This document shows, piece after piece, positions 1-8,186 of a DNA stretch of 64,000 nucleotides. The notes under the pieces are model-generated. The model ran no database searches, had not been told where the DNA came from, and saw nothing but the letters and a program-made list of their open reading frames with translations. The DNA comes from Roseiarcus fermentans (GTDB lineage: Bacteria > Pseudomonadota > Alphaproteobacteria > Rhizobiales > Beijerinckiaceae): positions 62,001 to 126,000 of the forward strand of contig NZ_QNRK01000006.1 of the NCBI RefSeq assembly GCF_003315135.1. Reading direction: 5' to 3'. The position numbers and the translations under genes are program-made. Numbering within the stretch: the stretch's first letter is position 1; each line of letters starts with the position of its first letter.

Positions 1-35
1 CACTCAAAGTTTCTCTTGTCAATGCGGCTGGGCAG

Positions 36-52
36 CCGGCGCGTCTGTTGCG
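36..52 (+). promoter_or_regulatory. Possible sigma-54 (-24/-12) promoter before the export genes
   Basis: The sequence CCGGCGCGTCTGTTGCG has the GG-N10-GC spacing of sigma-54 promoters (GG at 38-39, GC at 50-51) and a TTGC -12 element. The -24 element deviates from TGGCACG at two positions. A start point near 62-64 would leave a leader of about 67 nt before the lipoprotein gene at 131. It is weaker than the glmS site, but a sigma-54 activator is encoded in the same locus. Confidence 0.38.
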
Positions 53-130
53 ACAGTTGAAGCTCGAGTTTATGGTTGGGCCGAGTCCCCAAGCCGCATT
101 GTAGGGACACGGAGGCCGCCGCCGGGCCCA

Positions 131-487
131 ATGCACAAATTTGTTGTGATCTTCGTGTCTTGCCTCGGCCTCTCGGGATGCTTTTTCAGTGAAGGGCCCT
201 GGCCCTCGGAGGGCGCCGGCGGCTTCGCCGAATACCTTCCCATTCAGGACAAGCAGCTTCAAGACCTCAGCGACCGTCTCGATGCGCTGCGCCAGCGGGG
301 GGCGCCGAAATACGACGCGGCGGCCTATGCCGATGCGAGCCTGCTCCTGACGCGTTGCCGGCGCGAGATGGCGGCCGGACTGACTGCGGACGCGAGTGCG
401 GACATCGCCCGTCTGGAGCGGCAGATCGACGCGCTCGAGGCGGCGGTGAGACGCAAGCGTCCGGACACGGACCGGACCCTGTCATGA
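131..487 (+). CDS. Small lipoprotein, first gene of the polysaccharide cluster
   Basis: This 118-residue protein has a short hydrophobic N-terminus ending in a lipobox, L14-S15-G16-C17, so it should be lipidated at Cys17. The rest is charged and probably helical, with heptad-like Leu/Ala spacing around residues 40-62 and 88-105, which suggests a short coiled coil. It overlaps the start of the polysaccharide export gene (ATGA), so the two are probably translationally coupled. I infer that it is a periplasm-facing accessory of the export channel. I do not recognise a family. The lipobox is clear; the role is a guess from context. Confidence 0.75.
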   Translation: MHKFVVIFVSCLGLSGCFFSEGPWPSEGAGGFAEYLPIQDKQLQDLSDRLDALRQRGAPKYDAAAYADASLLLTRCRREMAAGLTADASADIARLERQIDALEAAVRRKRPDTDRTLS

Positions 488-2619
488 AGATTGTCGCGAC
501 CCTTCTCGCGCTCGCTTTGTTCCTGGCCTTGGCCGTGGTCCGGGCCGGCGCTCAGCCGAGCGATGGGGCGCTGCGCATCGGCGACGTGCTGACCATTGGC
601 CTGCCCGGCGAGGCCGCCCTGAACAAAGACTTTCCGGTGGATCGGAAAGGCGCCATCACCCTGCCGGAAGCCGGCGCCCTCAGGGTGGCGGGTCACTCGC
701 TCGACGCCGCGACCGTGATGATCCGCGACGCGCTGGCGCACGCCTACCGCGACCTCGACAAACTGTCCGTCACGCTGAAGGAGCGGAGGTTGCCGCTCAC
801 CGTGCTCGGCTACGTCAAGAATCCCGGCGACGTCGTGCTCGCCGGCGACGCCAACGTCCAGACGGCGCTCGTCGCGGCGGGCGGCGTCAGCCAGGGGGCG
901 CAGCTCGACCGGATGACGGTCACCCACGCCGACGGCAAGCGCGAGCAGTTCGACTACAAGAAATACCTCGATACCGGCGACGCGAACGCGCTGCCGCGGC
1001 TCGCGCCGCTCGACGTCATTTTCGTCCCGGCGTCGCCCTTGACCGGCAACGTGCAGATCGACTTCGACGGCCGAACGCTCGCAGCCACCGGGGACGGCGG
1101 GGAGGAGCGCTCCGCCATCAGGATCTTCGGCGAAGTGAACACGCCCGCAACCTTCGCCTACCGGAAGGGCGCTTCGGTCATCGACATGATCATGCGCGCG
1201 GGCGGCGTGACGCGGTACTCGGCGCCCGAGCAGATCCGGATCCTGAACAAGACCAAACCGGTCATCTTCAACCTGCAGGCCTATCTCGACACCGGCGACA
1301 CGGCGCTCCTGCCGGACGTGGAGCCCGGCGCGACGATCTACGTGCCGAAGTCGGTCGAGGAGATCAGAAGCGGCAAACTGACGGTCTACGTGATGGGCGA
1401 GGTCGCCAAACCCGGCGCGTTCGAGACTCGCGACGGCGCTTCGTTCATCGACATCCTCGCCAACGCCGGCGGCCCGACGCGCTACGCCGACACCCGGCAG
1501 ATCCACATCATCCACGGGGACGGAAAGATCACCAACGTCGACCTCGTCAAATACGCCGATGGTTCGGGGGGACAGTTGCCCTCGGTCAAGCCCGGCGACG
1601 CCATCTTCGTTCCTGAAAAGAACGAGAGCGCCGATCAGCCTTCGTGGCTCAAGATCGCCCCCACCCGCGCGGTGCAGGTTCTCGGCGCGCTCTACAAGCC
1701 CGGCCGTTACGAATGGTCGGACGAGATGTCGCTGTTCGACCTGCTGTCCAACGCCGGCGGCCCGACGGCGCACGCCGACATTTCCCACATCCAGATCCTG
1801 CGCAAGGACGGAGACAAGGCCGCGCCGGTCCTGTTCGACCTGGATACGTTCCTCAAGGGCGGGGGGTCGCTGCAGAACGTGCCGAAGATTCACGCGGGCT
1901 ACGTCGTCATGGTTCCGGAACTTCCACAGGATACTGCCGACAACAAGGCGCAGTGGATGCGGCAGGGGCCGGAGCGGTCGATCTACGTGATGGGCCAGGT
2001 CGGCATTCCCGGACGCTACGCCTTCAACACGGGACTCGGGTTCCTCGATATCCTCACCGCCGCCAACGGGCCGACCGCGGGCGCCGACGTTCGCAACATC
2101 CGCGTCGCTCATCGCGGGGAGAAAGGCTCGCGCGTTTCCCGAGTCAATCTCAGCGCCTATTTCGCCACGGGCGACGAGAAGCTGCTCCCCAAGGTCCGGC
2201 CCGGCGACGTCATCTTCGTTCCGGACCAGAGCAAGAACTACCTCGACGAGCCGCCGTCGGAGGTGGTTCGCGTGCTCGGCGCAGTCGGCAAACCCGGCCG
2301 CTATCCATACAGCGACGAAATGTCGATCCTCGACCTGCTTGCCGAAGCCGGCGGGCCGACTGCGGACGCGCTGCAGGATCGCATCATTGTCGTCAACCTG
2401 TCCTCCACGCAGTCGCAGGCGCACGTGTTCGACCTGCTCGCCTTCGCCAAGACGGGCGACATCCGCCGCGTGCCCGTCGTCCGGGCGGGGGACGTCGTCT
2501 ACATCCCCAACCACGGCCAGGACGAATGGCAGCAGATTACCGGGGCGATCGGGAACATGGTCTCGGCGGCGTCGCTGGCCGGCATCGCGGCTTCCCTCAG
2601 TCACTCCTCCGGCCATTGA
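484..2619 (+). CDS. Wza-type polysaccharide export protein with six SLBB repeats
   Basis: This 711-residue outer-membrane/periplasmic polysaccharide export protein starts at the ATG overlapping the upstream stop; longer in-frame starts would bury its signal peptide (residues 1-23, ending AGA). A Poly_export-like domain (about 27-100, with the segment RIGDVLTIGLPGE) is followed by six SLBB units at about 105-150, 212-255, 300-345, 397-440, 499-545 and 594-640. Each has a G-x-V/L-x-x-P-G core, an AGGP/AGGV turn and most end in a GDxxxVP strand. Wza-class proteins usually carry fewer SLBB units, so this one should build an unusually tall periplasmic tube. There is no lipobox; the C-terminus (about 685-706) is a candidate amphipathic helix. 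It should work with the Wzz-like protein at 19365. Confidence 0.93.
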   Translation: MKIVATLLALALFLALAVVRAGAQPSDGALRIGDVLTIGLPGEAALNKDFPVDRKGAITLPEAGALRVAGHSLDAATVMIRDALAHAYRDLDKLSVTLKERRLPLTVLGYVKNPGDVVLAGDANVQTALVAAGGVSQGAQLDRMTVTHADGKREQFDYKKYLDTGDANALPRLAPLDVIFVPASPLTGNVQIDFDGRTLAATGDGGEERSAIRIFGEVNTPATFAYRKGASVIDMIMRAGGVTRYSAPEQIRILNKTKPVIFNLQAYLDTGDTALLPDVEPGATIYVPKSVEEIRSGKLTVYVMGEVAKPGAFETRDGASFIDILANAGGPTRYADTRQIHIIHGDGKITNVDLVKYADGSGGQLPSVKPGDAIFVPEKNESADQPSWLKIAPTRAVQVLGALYKPGRYEWSDEMSLFDLLSNAGGPTAHADISHIQILRKDGDKAAPVLFDLDTFLKGGGSLQNVPKIHAGYVVMVPELPQDTADNKAQWMRQGPERSIYVMGQVGIPGRYAFNTGLGFLDILTAANGPTAGADVRNIRVAHRGEKGSRVSRVNLSAYFATGDEKLLPKVRPGDVIFVPDQSKNYLDEPPSEVVRVLGAVGKPGRYPYSDEMSILDLLAEAGGPTADALQDRIIVVNLSSTQSQAHVFDLLAFAKTGDIRRVPVVRAGDVVYIPNHGQDEWQQITGAIGNMVSAASLAGIAASLSHSSGH

Positions 2620-2626
2620 GGCGGAT

Positions 2627-3463
2627 ATGATCATGGAAAGGCGAGACGACCCCTCGCGCTCCGCCGCCCGGGCACAGGGCGCAGCCGCCCGCGCAGGACG
2701 CGTGATGCGGCTGACTGCGCGCTCGGCCTACGGGGCCGTGGCCCTGGCCGGAACGTCGTTTCGCGCGTGGCGCCGCCCGCGCGCGTTGGCCGCGATCGAA
2801 GACGTCGCGTTTCCCGACATCCAGCTCCGGGCGAGCGCCAAATACGTCGAGGCGATCTATCAGGCCTCGATCGGGGCCGGCGCCCGCGTGGTTGCGGTGA
2901 TCGGAGTCGAGGCCGGGGATGGCGCCTCGGCGTGCGCCCGCGCGCTCGCGGAGCGGAGCGCTCTCGCGCCGTCGCGCACTCTGCTCGTGGACGCGAGCGA
3001 AGGCTCGAGCCCGTCGCCGCCGACGTGGGAGCCGGAGCCGGAGAACATCGGCTGGTTCAAGCTTTCCGACGGAGAGACGGATACGTTCCGGCTGCGGTCG
3101 CCCGACGTGCTGCGCCGTCTCTGGGCCGAGGCCCACAAGGACTGGGAAACCGTGATCATCGATTGCGCGCCGGCGATCGAGGATCGCGACTATCTCGCGC
3201 CCGGAAAACTCACGGCGCGCAGCGCCGACGCGGTGATCCTGGTCTGCCTCGGCGGCAAGACCACCAGGGAGTCGATCGAGGCCGCGAAAGCGGCGCTCGG
3301 CGCGGCCAACATCCTCGGCTTGGTGGTCAATGGCCGCGATCAGCCGACGGTCGGGGCCGAGGTCGCTCGCGAGGCCGGGCGCGGCGCGCGGTTCTTCCCG
3401 AAATTGTCGCGGTGGTTGGGCGATCGCGCCCGCCGATCGAAGGTTCTCGATGTCCCTGCCTAG
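2627..3463 (+). CDS. CpsD/CapB-like P-loop protein with a degenerate Walker A motif
   Basis: This 278-residue protein (276 if the second ATG is used) follows the export gene by 7 nt. It has the layout of cytoplasmic BY-kinase domains: a Walker A region (93-101), a Walker A'-like strand TLLVDAS (118-124), Walker B VIIDCAP (176-182) and the terminal VILVCLGG...LGLVVN fold. The P-loop reads GVEAGDGAS, with Ala100 where the ATP-binding lysine is expected. There is no tyrosine-rich C-terminal tail either. It may therefore be a non-kinase regulatory partner of the Wzz-like protein at 19365, which lacks a fused kinase domain. The family is clear; loss of ATPase activity is inferred from one residue. 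Confidence 0.8.
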   Translation: MIMERRDDPSRSAARAQGAAARAGRVMRLTARSAYGAVALAGTSFRAWRRPRALAAIEDVAFPDIQLRASAKYVEAIYQASIGAGARVVAVIGVEAGDGASACARALAERSALAPSRTLLVDASEGSSPSPPTWEPEPENIGWFKLSDGETDTFRLRSPDVLRRLWAEAHKDWETVIIDCAPAIEDRDYLAPGKLTARSADAVILVCLGGKTTRESIEAAKAALGAANILGLVVNGRDQPTVGAEVAREAGRGARFFPKLSRWLGDRARRSKVLDVPA

Positions 3464-4541
3464 CGCGACGGCGCCGAACCTGCGGTCGACGGCCATGGCC
3501 GTTCCCGCCGGCGCGATCCGCCTGCTCGTCGATTCCAGCGGCATCGGCGGCATCGAACGCCACATCGCGGTGCTGACTGCGGCGCTGCGGCGGCGCGGCT
3601 ACGACGCCCGAATCCTCCTGCTCGACGACCACGGCGACCACCCGTGGCTCGAGCAGCTCGCAGCGGAGGGACTCCCTTTCGACGTCAACCGCGGAGGTGT
3701 GAACGGCCTGTTTCAGCGGCTGAGAGCGGAACGGGCCGGACTCCTCCACACCCATGGTTACAAGGCGGGCGTTCTCGGCCGCCCGATCGCGCGCCTGCTC
3801 GGCGTGCCGGTCGTCTCGACCTTCCACTCCGGAGAGACAGGGCGGTTTCCCGTCAACGTCTATCAGCGGCTGGACGAATGGACCGGCCTCCTTGCGACCC
3901 GCATCAGCGTCAGCCCCGCGATCGCCGGGCGGCTGCCGTTCTCCTCGCGGCTCATCGCCAACTTCGTCGCGACGTCCGACCGCCCGCCGACCGGTCCGCT
4001 TCCGCCTGCGGTCGGTTTCGTCGGCAGGCTGAGCCACGAAAAGGGTCCCGACCTCTTTTGCCTCGCAGCGTCCGCCTCTCCGCCGGACGTCCGCTGGCTG
4101 GTCTTCGGGGACGGTCCGATGCGCGGCGAGCTTCAACGCCAGTACGGGGCGCGGGTCGAATTCCGCGGCATGGTGTCGAACATCGCGGAGGCTTGGCCCG
4201 AGATCGGTCTGCTGCTCATGCCCTCCCGCGCCGAGGGCCTGCCGATGGCGGCGCTGGAAGCGCTGGCTGCGGGCGTTCCGGTCGCATCGGCCCGGGTCGG
4301 CGCGATGCCCGACGTGATCCGCCCCGGCGAGAACGGCTGGCTGTTCGACGCCGGCGATCTCGAAGCCGTCGGGACGATCGTTCGCGCCTGGGCGGGCGAA
4401 CGCGACGCGCGCGCGGAGGCATGGCGGCTCTCGGCCTGGCGCGTGGCGCACGACCGTTTCGGAGTCGAGACGGGGCTCGACCGCACGCTCGACGCCTACG
4501 CCGCCGCCGGGTTCAAGGCGTCTCCCCCTTCTCGACAATGA
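3450..4541 (+). CDS. Glycosyltransferase family 4
   Basis: This 363-residue GT-B fold glycosyltransferase probably adds a sugar to the lipid-linked repeat unit at the inner face of the membrane. The N-terminal half has the usual GIGGIERH loop (about 32-39) and the HTHGYKAG segment. The C-terminal GT4 domain has FVGRLSHEKGPD, FGDGP and an acidic E-x7-E-type motif in SRAEGLPMAALEALAAG. The ATG at 3450 overlaps the previous gene by 14 nt; an alternative is the ATG at 3495, just before the first strand. Its 3' end overlaps the convergent PP2C-fusion gene by 29 nt. Donor and acceptor sugars cannot be read from sequence. Confidence 0.9.
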   Translation: MSLPSATAPNLRSTAMAVPAGAIRLLVDSSGIGGIERHIAVLTAALRRRGYDARILLLDDHGDHPWLEQLAAEGLPFDVNRGGVNGLFQRLRAERAGLLHTHGYKAGVLGRPIARLLGVPVVSTFHSGETGRFPVNVYQRLDEWTGLLATRISVSPAIAGRLPFSSRLIANFVATSDRPPTGPLPPAVGFVGRLSHEKGPDLFCLAASASPPDVRWLVFGDGPMRGELQRQYGARVEFRGMVSNIAEAWPEIGLLLMPSRAEGLPMAALEALAAGVPVASARVGAMPDVIRPGENGWLFDAGDLEAVGTIVRAWAGERDARAEAWRLSAWRVAHDRFGVETGLDRTLDAYAAAGFKASPPSRQ

Positions 4542-6009
4542 CGAACGTCCAGTCGTCTGCCGGCCGGGGTCCGAGCGCCGTCTCGGTCGCCTGACGAAGG
4601 GTTTCGCCGACAAGGGCGAGCGGATCGGCGCGTCCTCCGAGAAGCGCCGACATGAACCACGGCGGCGGATCGCCCCCCGCCGCCACGTCCGCCGGGTCGA
4701 GCCCGTCGGTGAACAGCGCAAGACGATCGCCGGGCTCGAGGTCGATGCGCTCCGCCTCGTGCGGTTCGGGCGGCAGGACGCCGAGCAGCACATTGACGAC
4801 GGTCGTGCGGCGGACCGCGGCGCCGACGACGAGCGGCGGCGGATGACCGGCCGACGCGACCAGCGCGCCATGGGCGTCCAGGTCGACGACCAGGACGGTG
4901 GCGAGCGCCCGTTCGAGCGTCGGATCGGTCCATGCGACGCGCGCGAGTTCGGTCAGGAACGCCCCGGCGTCGATCGCGCCGAGGCAGTGGTGCAGCGTCC
5001 GAACGATCGCTGCGTAGGCGACAGCCCACGCGCGGGCCGCGACCCCGTGTCCCATCACATCGACGAGGACGATCCGGTCGCCGTCGCCCATCGGCAGGTG
5101 AAGGACGAGGTCGCCGCCGCCGGCTTCCGCGGTTCCGCCCGCGCTCGCCGCCCGGTATCCGTTCATCCTCTCCGGCAGGCGGCCGGTGAGGAAGCCGTCC
5201 ACGTGGCGAGCGAATCGTCGCGCCAGGCGAGCGTCCCTGACCGTGGCGCGCGAGAGCGCGAGCGCGACGGCGTCGCGCAGCGCCTGCGGACGAACCGGTT
5301 TCGAAAGGTAGAATTCCGCCCCGAGCCGCAGCGCCGAGTCCCGCGTGGCGGTCGAGGTGTCGGAGCTGATCAGAACCACCGGAAGGGCGCCGCCGTCGAG
5401 CGCGGCGATCTCGTCCGGGAGCGCCACGCCGAGGCCGTCGCCGAGATGGACGTCGGCCAGCACAACGTCGATGGTCTGCTCCCGGAGCGCCGATTTGGCC
5501 TCTTCCATCGAGGAACTTGCGATCACGCGATAATCGCGCTGCAGGGTCTCGGTATAGGCCTCGAGCAGGGCCGGGGTGTCTTCGACGACCAGCGCCGTCG
5601 CCCGACGCCGGCGGAGGCTTCGCCAGCCCGTGAACCGATTGGGGACGCCGCCCTGATAGGCGTTGCGGTCGAGCGCGGCGCGCGCCAAGGCGAGCCCGCG
5701 CCCGGTCGCGGCGAGCGGATCGGAGGCGCGCTCGGATCCGATGCGCCGCTCGCTTTCGCAGAACGGGCCGCCGTCGTCGGTGATCGCTACGACCAGATCG
5801 ACGCCCTCGATGTCGACCCGGACCCCCAGCGTTCGCGGGGCCGGACTTCCGTGCAGCACGGCGTTGGCGACGATCTCGCTCACCACGAGTTGCAGATCGT
5901 CGACGATCTCCACGGGAAGGCGCAGGTCCTGAAGGCGCCGCGCCATGGCGCGGCGAAGCCAGGATCCATCCGCGAGGGTCGCCGGCCGTTCGGTCTCGAA
6001 GACGTTCAT
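4513..6009 (-). CDS. HATPase - response receiver - PP2C (SpoIIE-type) phosphatase fusion
   Basis: This 498-residue cytoplasmic regulator has three domains. Residues 1-125 are an RsbW-like histidine-kinase ATPase (N-box SEIVANAVLHG at 44-54, DDGGP at 78-82, GRGLALA at 103-109). Residues 137-255 are a REC domain with probable phospho-acceptor Asp186 and conserved Lys237. Residues 285-498 are a SpoIIE/PP2C phosphatase with metal-binding Asp300, VDVMGHG (316-322) and FTDG. This combination points to partner-switching control: a kinase and a phosphatase for a STAS antagonist in one chain, gated by phosphorylation. No STAS gene or sigma factor lies nearby. It follows the GT2 gene by 7 nt on the minus strand and overlaps the convergent glycosyltransferase. 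The target is unknown. Confidence 0.92.
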   Translation of the reverse strand: MNVFETERPATLADGSWLRRAMARRLQDLRLPVEIVDDLQLVVSEIVANAVLHGSPAPRTLGVRVDIEGVDLVVAITDDGGPFCESERRIGSERASDPLAATGRGLALARAALDRNAYQGGVPNRFTGWRSLRRRRATALVVEDTPALLEAYTETLQRDYRVIASSSMEEAKSALREQTIDVVLADVHLGDGLGVALPDEIAALDGGALPVVLISSDTSTATRDSALRLGAEFYLSKPVRPQALRDAVALALSRATVRDARLARRFARHVDGFLTGRLPERMNGYRAASAGGTAEAGGGDLVLHLPMGDGDRIVLVDVMGHGVAARAWAVAYAAIVRTLHHCLGAIDAGAFLTELARVAWTDPTLERALATVLVVDLDAHGALVASAGHPPPLVVGAAVRRTTVVNVLLGVLPPEPHEAERIDLEPGDRLALFTDGLDPADVAAGGDPPPWFMSALLGGRADPLALVGETLRQATETALGPRPADDWTFVIVEKGETP

Positions 6010-6016
6010 GGCTTCC

Positions 6017-6949
6017 TCAGGCCGCCTTCGTGCACGCCGCCAGAAGGTCGGACGCTGCGGCGCGCGCGGTGCGCGGCATCGGCCACCTCATGAACGAGCG
6101 AAGATGAGCGCGCGCCGCGCCCCAATAATCGCCGAGCGCGCGCGCCTGCTCGCCTTCCGCCGTGTCGATCCGCGCCGTGGCCTGCCGCAGCGCCTGCCGC
6201 GCCCGCTTGTCCGTTCGGTTGCTGTAAGGCTCGACGATGGCGCGCATGGCTGCGATCCGGGCGTCCTTGTTCGATGTGACGCTCGTGGGCCGCATCAGGT
6301 AGGTAGTCGTCGTCGCCGAAGAGCAGGCGACCGGGCCCCGCGCCGCAAGACGGAGCCAGAGCTCCCAATCCTCCGCAGAACGCGACGCGGCTGCGAACCC
6401 GTTCGCGTTTTGCAACGCCTGGCGCGACGCGACGACGGTCGAGGTCCCGACGACGTTGACTGCGAGGAGCTCGAGTTCCGCGTCCGTGACGACCTTGAAG
6501 TCGCTCGTCTCGCGGTCGACGTAAGGCGGTCGCCAGTAGTCGAAGCACGTCCGGCGCACATCTCCGTGAGGGCCGACGTGGAGATAATCGGTGAAGCTGA
6601 AGGCGACATCGGGGCGCCCCTCGTGGAACGCGAGCGCGCGCTCGAGCTTCATCGGCCACCAGGCGTCGTCGGCGTCGAGGAACGCGACGATCGGCGCACG
6701 CGCTTGAAATATCGCGAGATTCCTCGTGTGGCTGGGACCTCTTCGCTCGCTGTGGAGCGGAACGACGCGCGGGTCGCGCGACGCTTCCGCCGCCAGCCAT
6801 TCGGCCGTCCCGTCGGTCGAGGCGTCATCGATGACCAGGATTTCGATGTCCTCGACACCCTGCATGCGCACGCTCGCGACCGCATGCGGCAGCAGGTCGA
6901 GGGTGTTGTAGGTCGGGATGATGACCGAGCATCTCGGGTCCGCGTTCAT
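6017..6949 (-). CDS. Glycosyltransferase family 2
   Basis: This 310-residue GT-A glycosyltransferase has the typical start CSVIIPTYN, then VIDDASTDGT and the DXD-like FLDADDAWW, so it is an inverting family 2 enzyme using a nucleotide sugar. The start at 6949 is chosen because AAGGAG lies 7 nt upstream; the longer reading frame from 7033 would run into the divergent gene. It leads a two-gene minus-strand unit with the PP2C fusion and has its own sigma-54-like promoter. No membrane segments are evident, so it should be cytoplasmic or peripheral. The substrate is unknown. Confidence 0.9.
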   Translation of the reverse strand: MNADPRCSVIIPTYNTLDLLPHAVASVRMQGVEDIEILVIDDASTDGTAEWLAAEASRDPRVVPLHSERRGPSHTRNLAIFQARAPIVAFLDADDAWWPMKLERALAFHEGRPDVAFSFTDYLHVGPHGDVRRTCFDYWRPPYVDRETSDFKVVTDAELELLAVNVVGTSTVVASRQALQNANGFAAASRSAEDWELWLRLAARGPVACSSATTTTYLMRPTSVTSNKDARIAAMRAIVEPYSNRTDKRARQALRQATARIDTAEGEQARALGDYWGAARAHLRSFMRWPMPRTARAAASDLLAACTKAA

Positions 6950-6960
6950 GACTTCGCTCC

Positions 6961-6977
6961 TTGGCGCCGCGCTTGCT
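6961..6977 (+). promoter_or_regulatory. Sigma-54 (-24/-12) promoter for the rightward glycosyltransferase operon
   Basis: The sequence TTGGCGCCGCGCTTGCT matches the sigma-54 consensus TTGGCACGNNNNTTGCW at nearly all conserved positions, with GG at 6963-6964 and GC at 6975-6976 (N10 spacing). A start near 6988 gives a leader of about 44 nt to the ATG at 7032. It faces a second match on the other strand, so polymerase bound at one site would cover the other. Confidence 0.65.
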
Positions 6978-6991
6978 GTCGTTACGGCGAG

Positions 6992-7008
6992 TGCATGAGT
7001 CTTGCCAA
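6992..7008 (-). promoter_or_regulatory. Sigma-54 (-24/-12) promoter for the leftward GT2/PP2C unit
   Basis: Read on the minus strand this is TTGGCAAGACTCATGCA: -24 element TTGGCA, GG-N10-GC spacing and a -12 ATGCA (one mismatch from TTGCA). A start near 6981 gives a leader of about 32 nt to the ATG at 6949. With the site at 6961-6977 it forms a face-to-face pair in an 82-bp gap. Confidence 0.55.
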
Positions 7009-7031
7009 AGGCGCAGGGTAGAGAAATCGAC

Positions 7032-8186
7032 ATGAAGACGATTGGCTACGTGCTGGGAGACTTTCCAGTTCTCTCCGAGACTTTTGTCGGCAATGAGATC
7101 CGCGCCATGGCCAAGCGCGGCCACGAAGTCGTTCCGATCGTCATGCGGCTGCGCGAGGGGCCGGCTCAGACCGCCGACAGAATCCTGGCGCGCGACGCCC
7201 GGACGCTGTCGTCCGTGTCGGCCGGGGCGGCGCTCGGAGCCCTCGCCCGGCCGGGCAGAAATCCGGCCTCGGCGCTCGGGTATCTCCTCAGCCAGAAGCG
7301 GCAGCCCCGCAAGTCGCTGCTTTGGAACGCAATGAAGATCGCCGCGATCGCGCGGGAGGCGGGATGCGACCATCTGCATGCGCATTTCGCCGGGGGCGCC
7401 GCCGCCCACGCGATCGTCGCGGCGCGCTGGATCGGCATTTCCGTCTCGTTCGTCTGCCATGGCCACGACGTGTATGCGGAGCCCGAGGACCTGCCGATCA
7501 AGCTCGGGGCCGCGGACGCGGTCGTCGCGGTTTGCAAGGACATGGAATCGGATTTGCGCCGGCTCGCGCCGAGCTCCAAGGTCACCACGATCCATTGTGG
7601 GACGGACCCGGAGGTCTTCCGGCCGGTTCACGATGTCGATCCGCTGCCGCGGCTGCTCTTCGTCGGACGGCTGATCCCGTGCAAGGGCGTCGACGACCTC
7701 CTGTCCGCCCTGGCGATCCAGGGTACGGCCGCGGTCGACATCGTCGGCGACGGTCCCCTCATGAACGCGCTCCGGGAGCGCGCGCAGGCGCTCGGCGTCG
7801 CGGAGCGCGTCAACTTTCTCGGCGCCCGCCCGCGCGAGTGGCTGGTCGAAAACGGCCCGAGATATTTCGGGCTCGTGGCGCCCTTCAAGCAGGGGCCGGA
7901 CGGAACGAAGGACACCGGCCCGCTGGTGATCAAGGAAGCGATGGCGATGGGGCTTCCGGTCGTGGCCACCCGCCAGATGGGCATCAAGGAAATGATCTCG
8001 CCGGAGACCGGCTTCTTCGCCGATCCGGCCGATCCGTCGTCGCTCGCCGAGGCGATCGGCCGGCTGCTGCGTCTGTCGCCCATCGAGCGCTCCGCCATGG
8101 GGCGACGGGGTCGCGAGCGGGTGATCGAGCGCTTCTCGCTCGACGCATCCTCTCGTGCGCTCTCGCAAGTCTTCGAGGCGGCCTGA
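7032..8186 (+). CDS. Glycosyltransferase family 4
   Basis: This 384-residue GT-B glycosyltransferase begins with the family-like GYVLGDFPVLSETFV and has HLHAHFAGGAAAHA, CHGHDVYA, a central VAVCKDMESDL, the linker FVGRLIPCKGVDDL and the C-terminal VIKEAMAMGLPVVAT motif. The pattern resembles colanic-acid-type GT4 enzymes (WcaL/AmsK-like). The ATG at 7032 is preferred over one 30 nt upstream because it opens directly on the first strand. Its TGA overlaps the ATG of the flippase gene, so it leads the 7032-12188 operon. It probably adds a late sugar to the repeat unit; specificity is unknown. Confidence 0.9.
   Translation: MKTIGYVLGDFPVLSETFVGNEIRAMAKRGHEVVPIVMRLREGPAQTADRILARDARTLSSVSAGAALGALARPGRNPASALGYLLSQKRQPRKSLLWNAMKIAAIAREAGCDHLHAHFAGGAAAHAIVAARWIGISVSFVCHGHDVYAEPEDLPIKLGAADAVVAVCKDMESDLRRLAPSSKVTTIHCGTDPEVFRPVHDVDPLPRLLFVGRLIPCKGVDDLLSALAIQGTAAVDIVGDGPLMNALRERAQALGVAERVNFLGARPREWLVENGPRYFGLVAPFKQGPDGTKDTGPLVIKEAMAMGLPVVATRQMGIKEMISPETGFFADPADPSSLAEAIGRLLRLSPIERSAMGRRGRERVIERFSLDASSRALSQVFEAA

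Noticed and set aside
325-2634. 769-codon open frame on the minus strand opposite the export gene
   Set aside because: It mirrors the high-GC codon pattern of the SLBB gene, is Arg/Val/Asp-rich with no domain, and the plus strand holds clear repeats.
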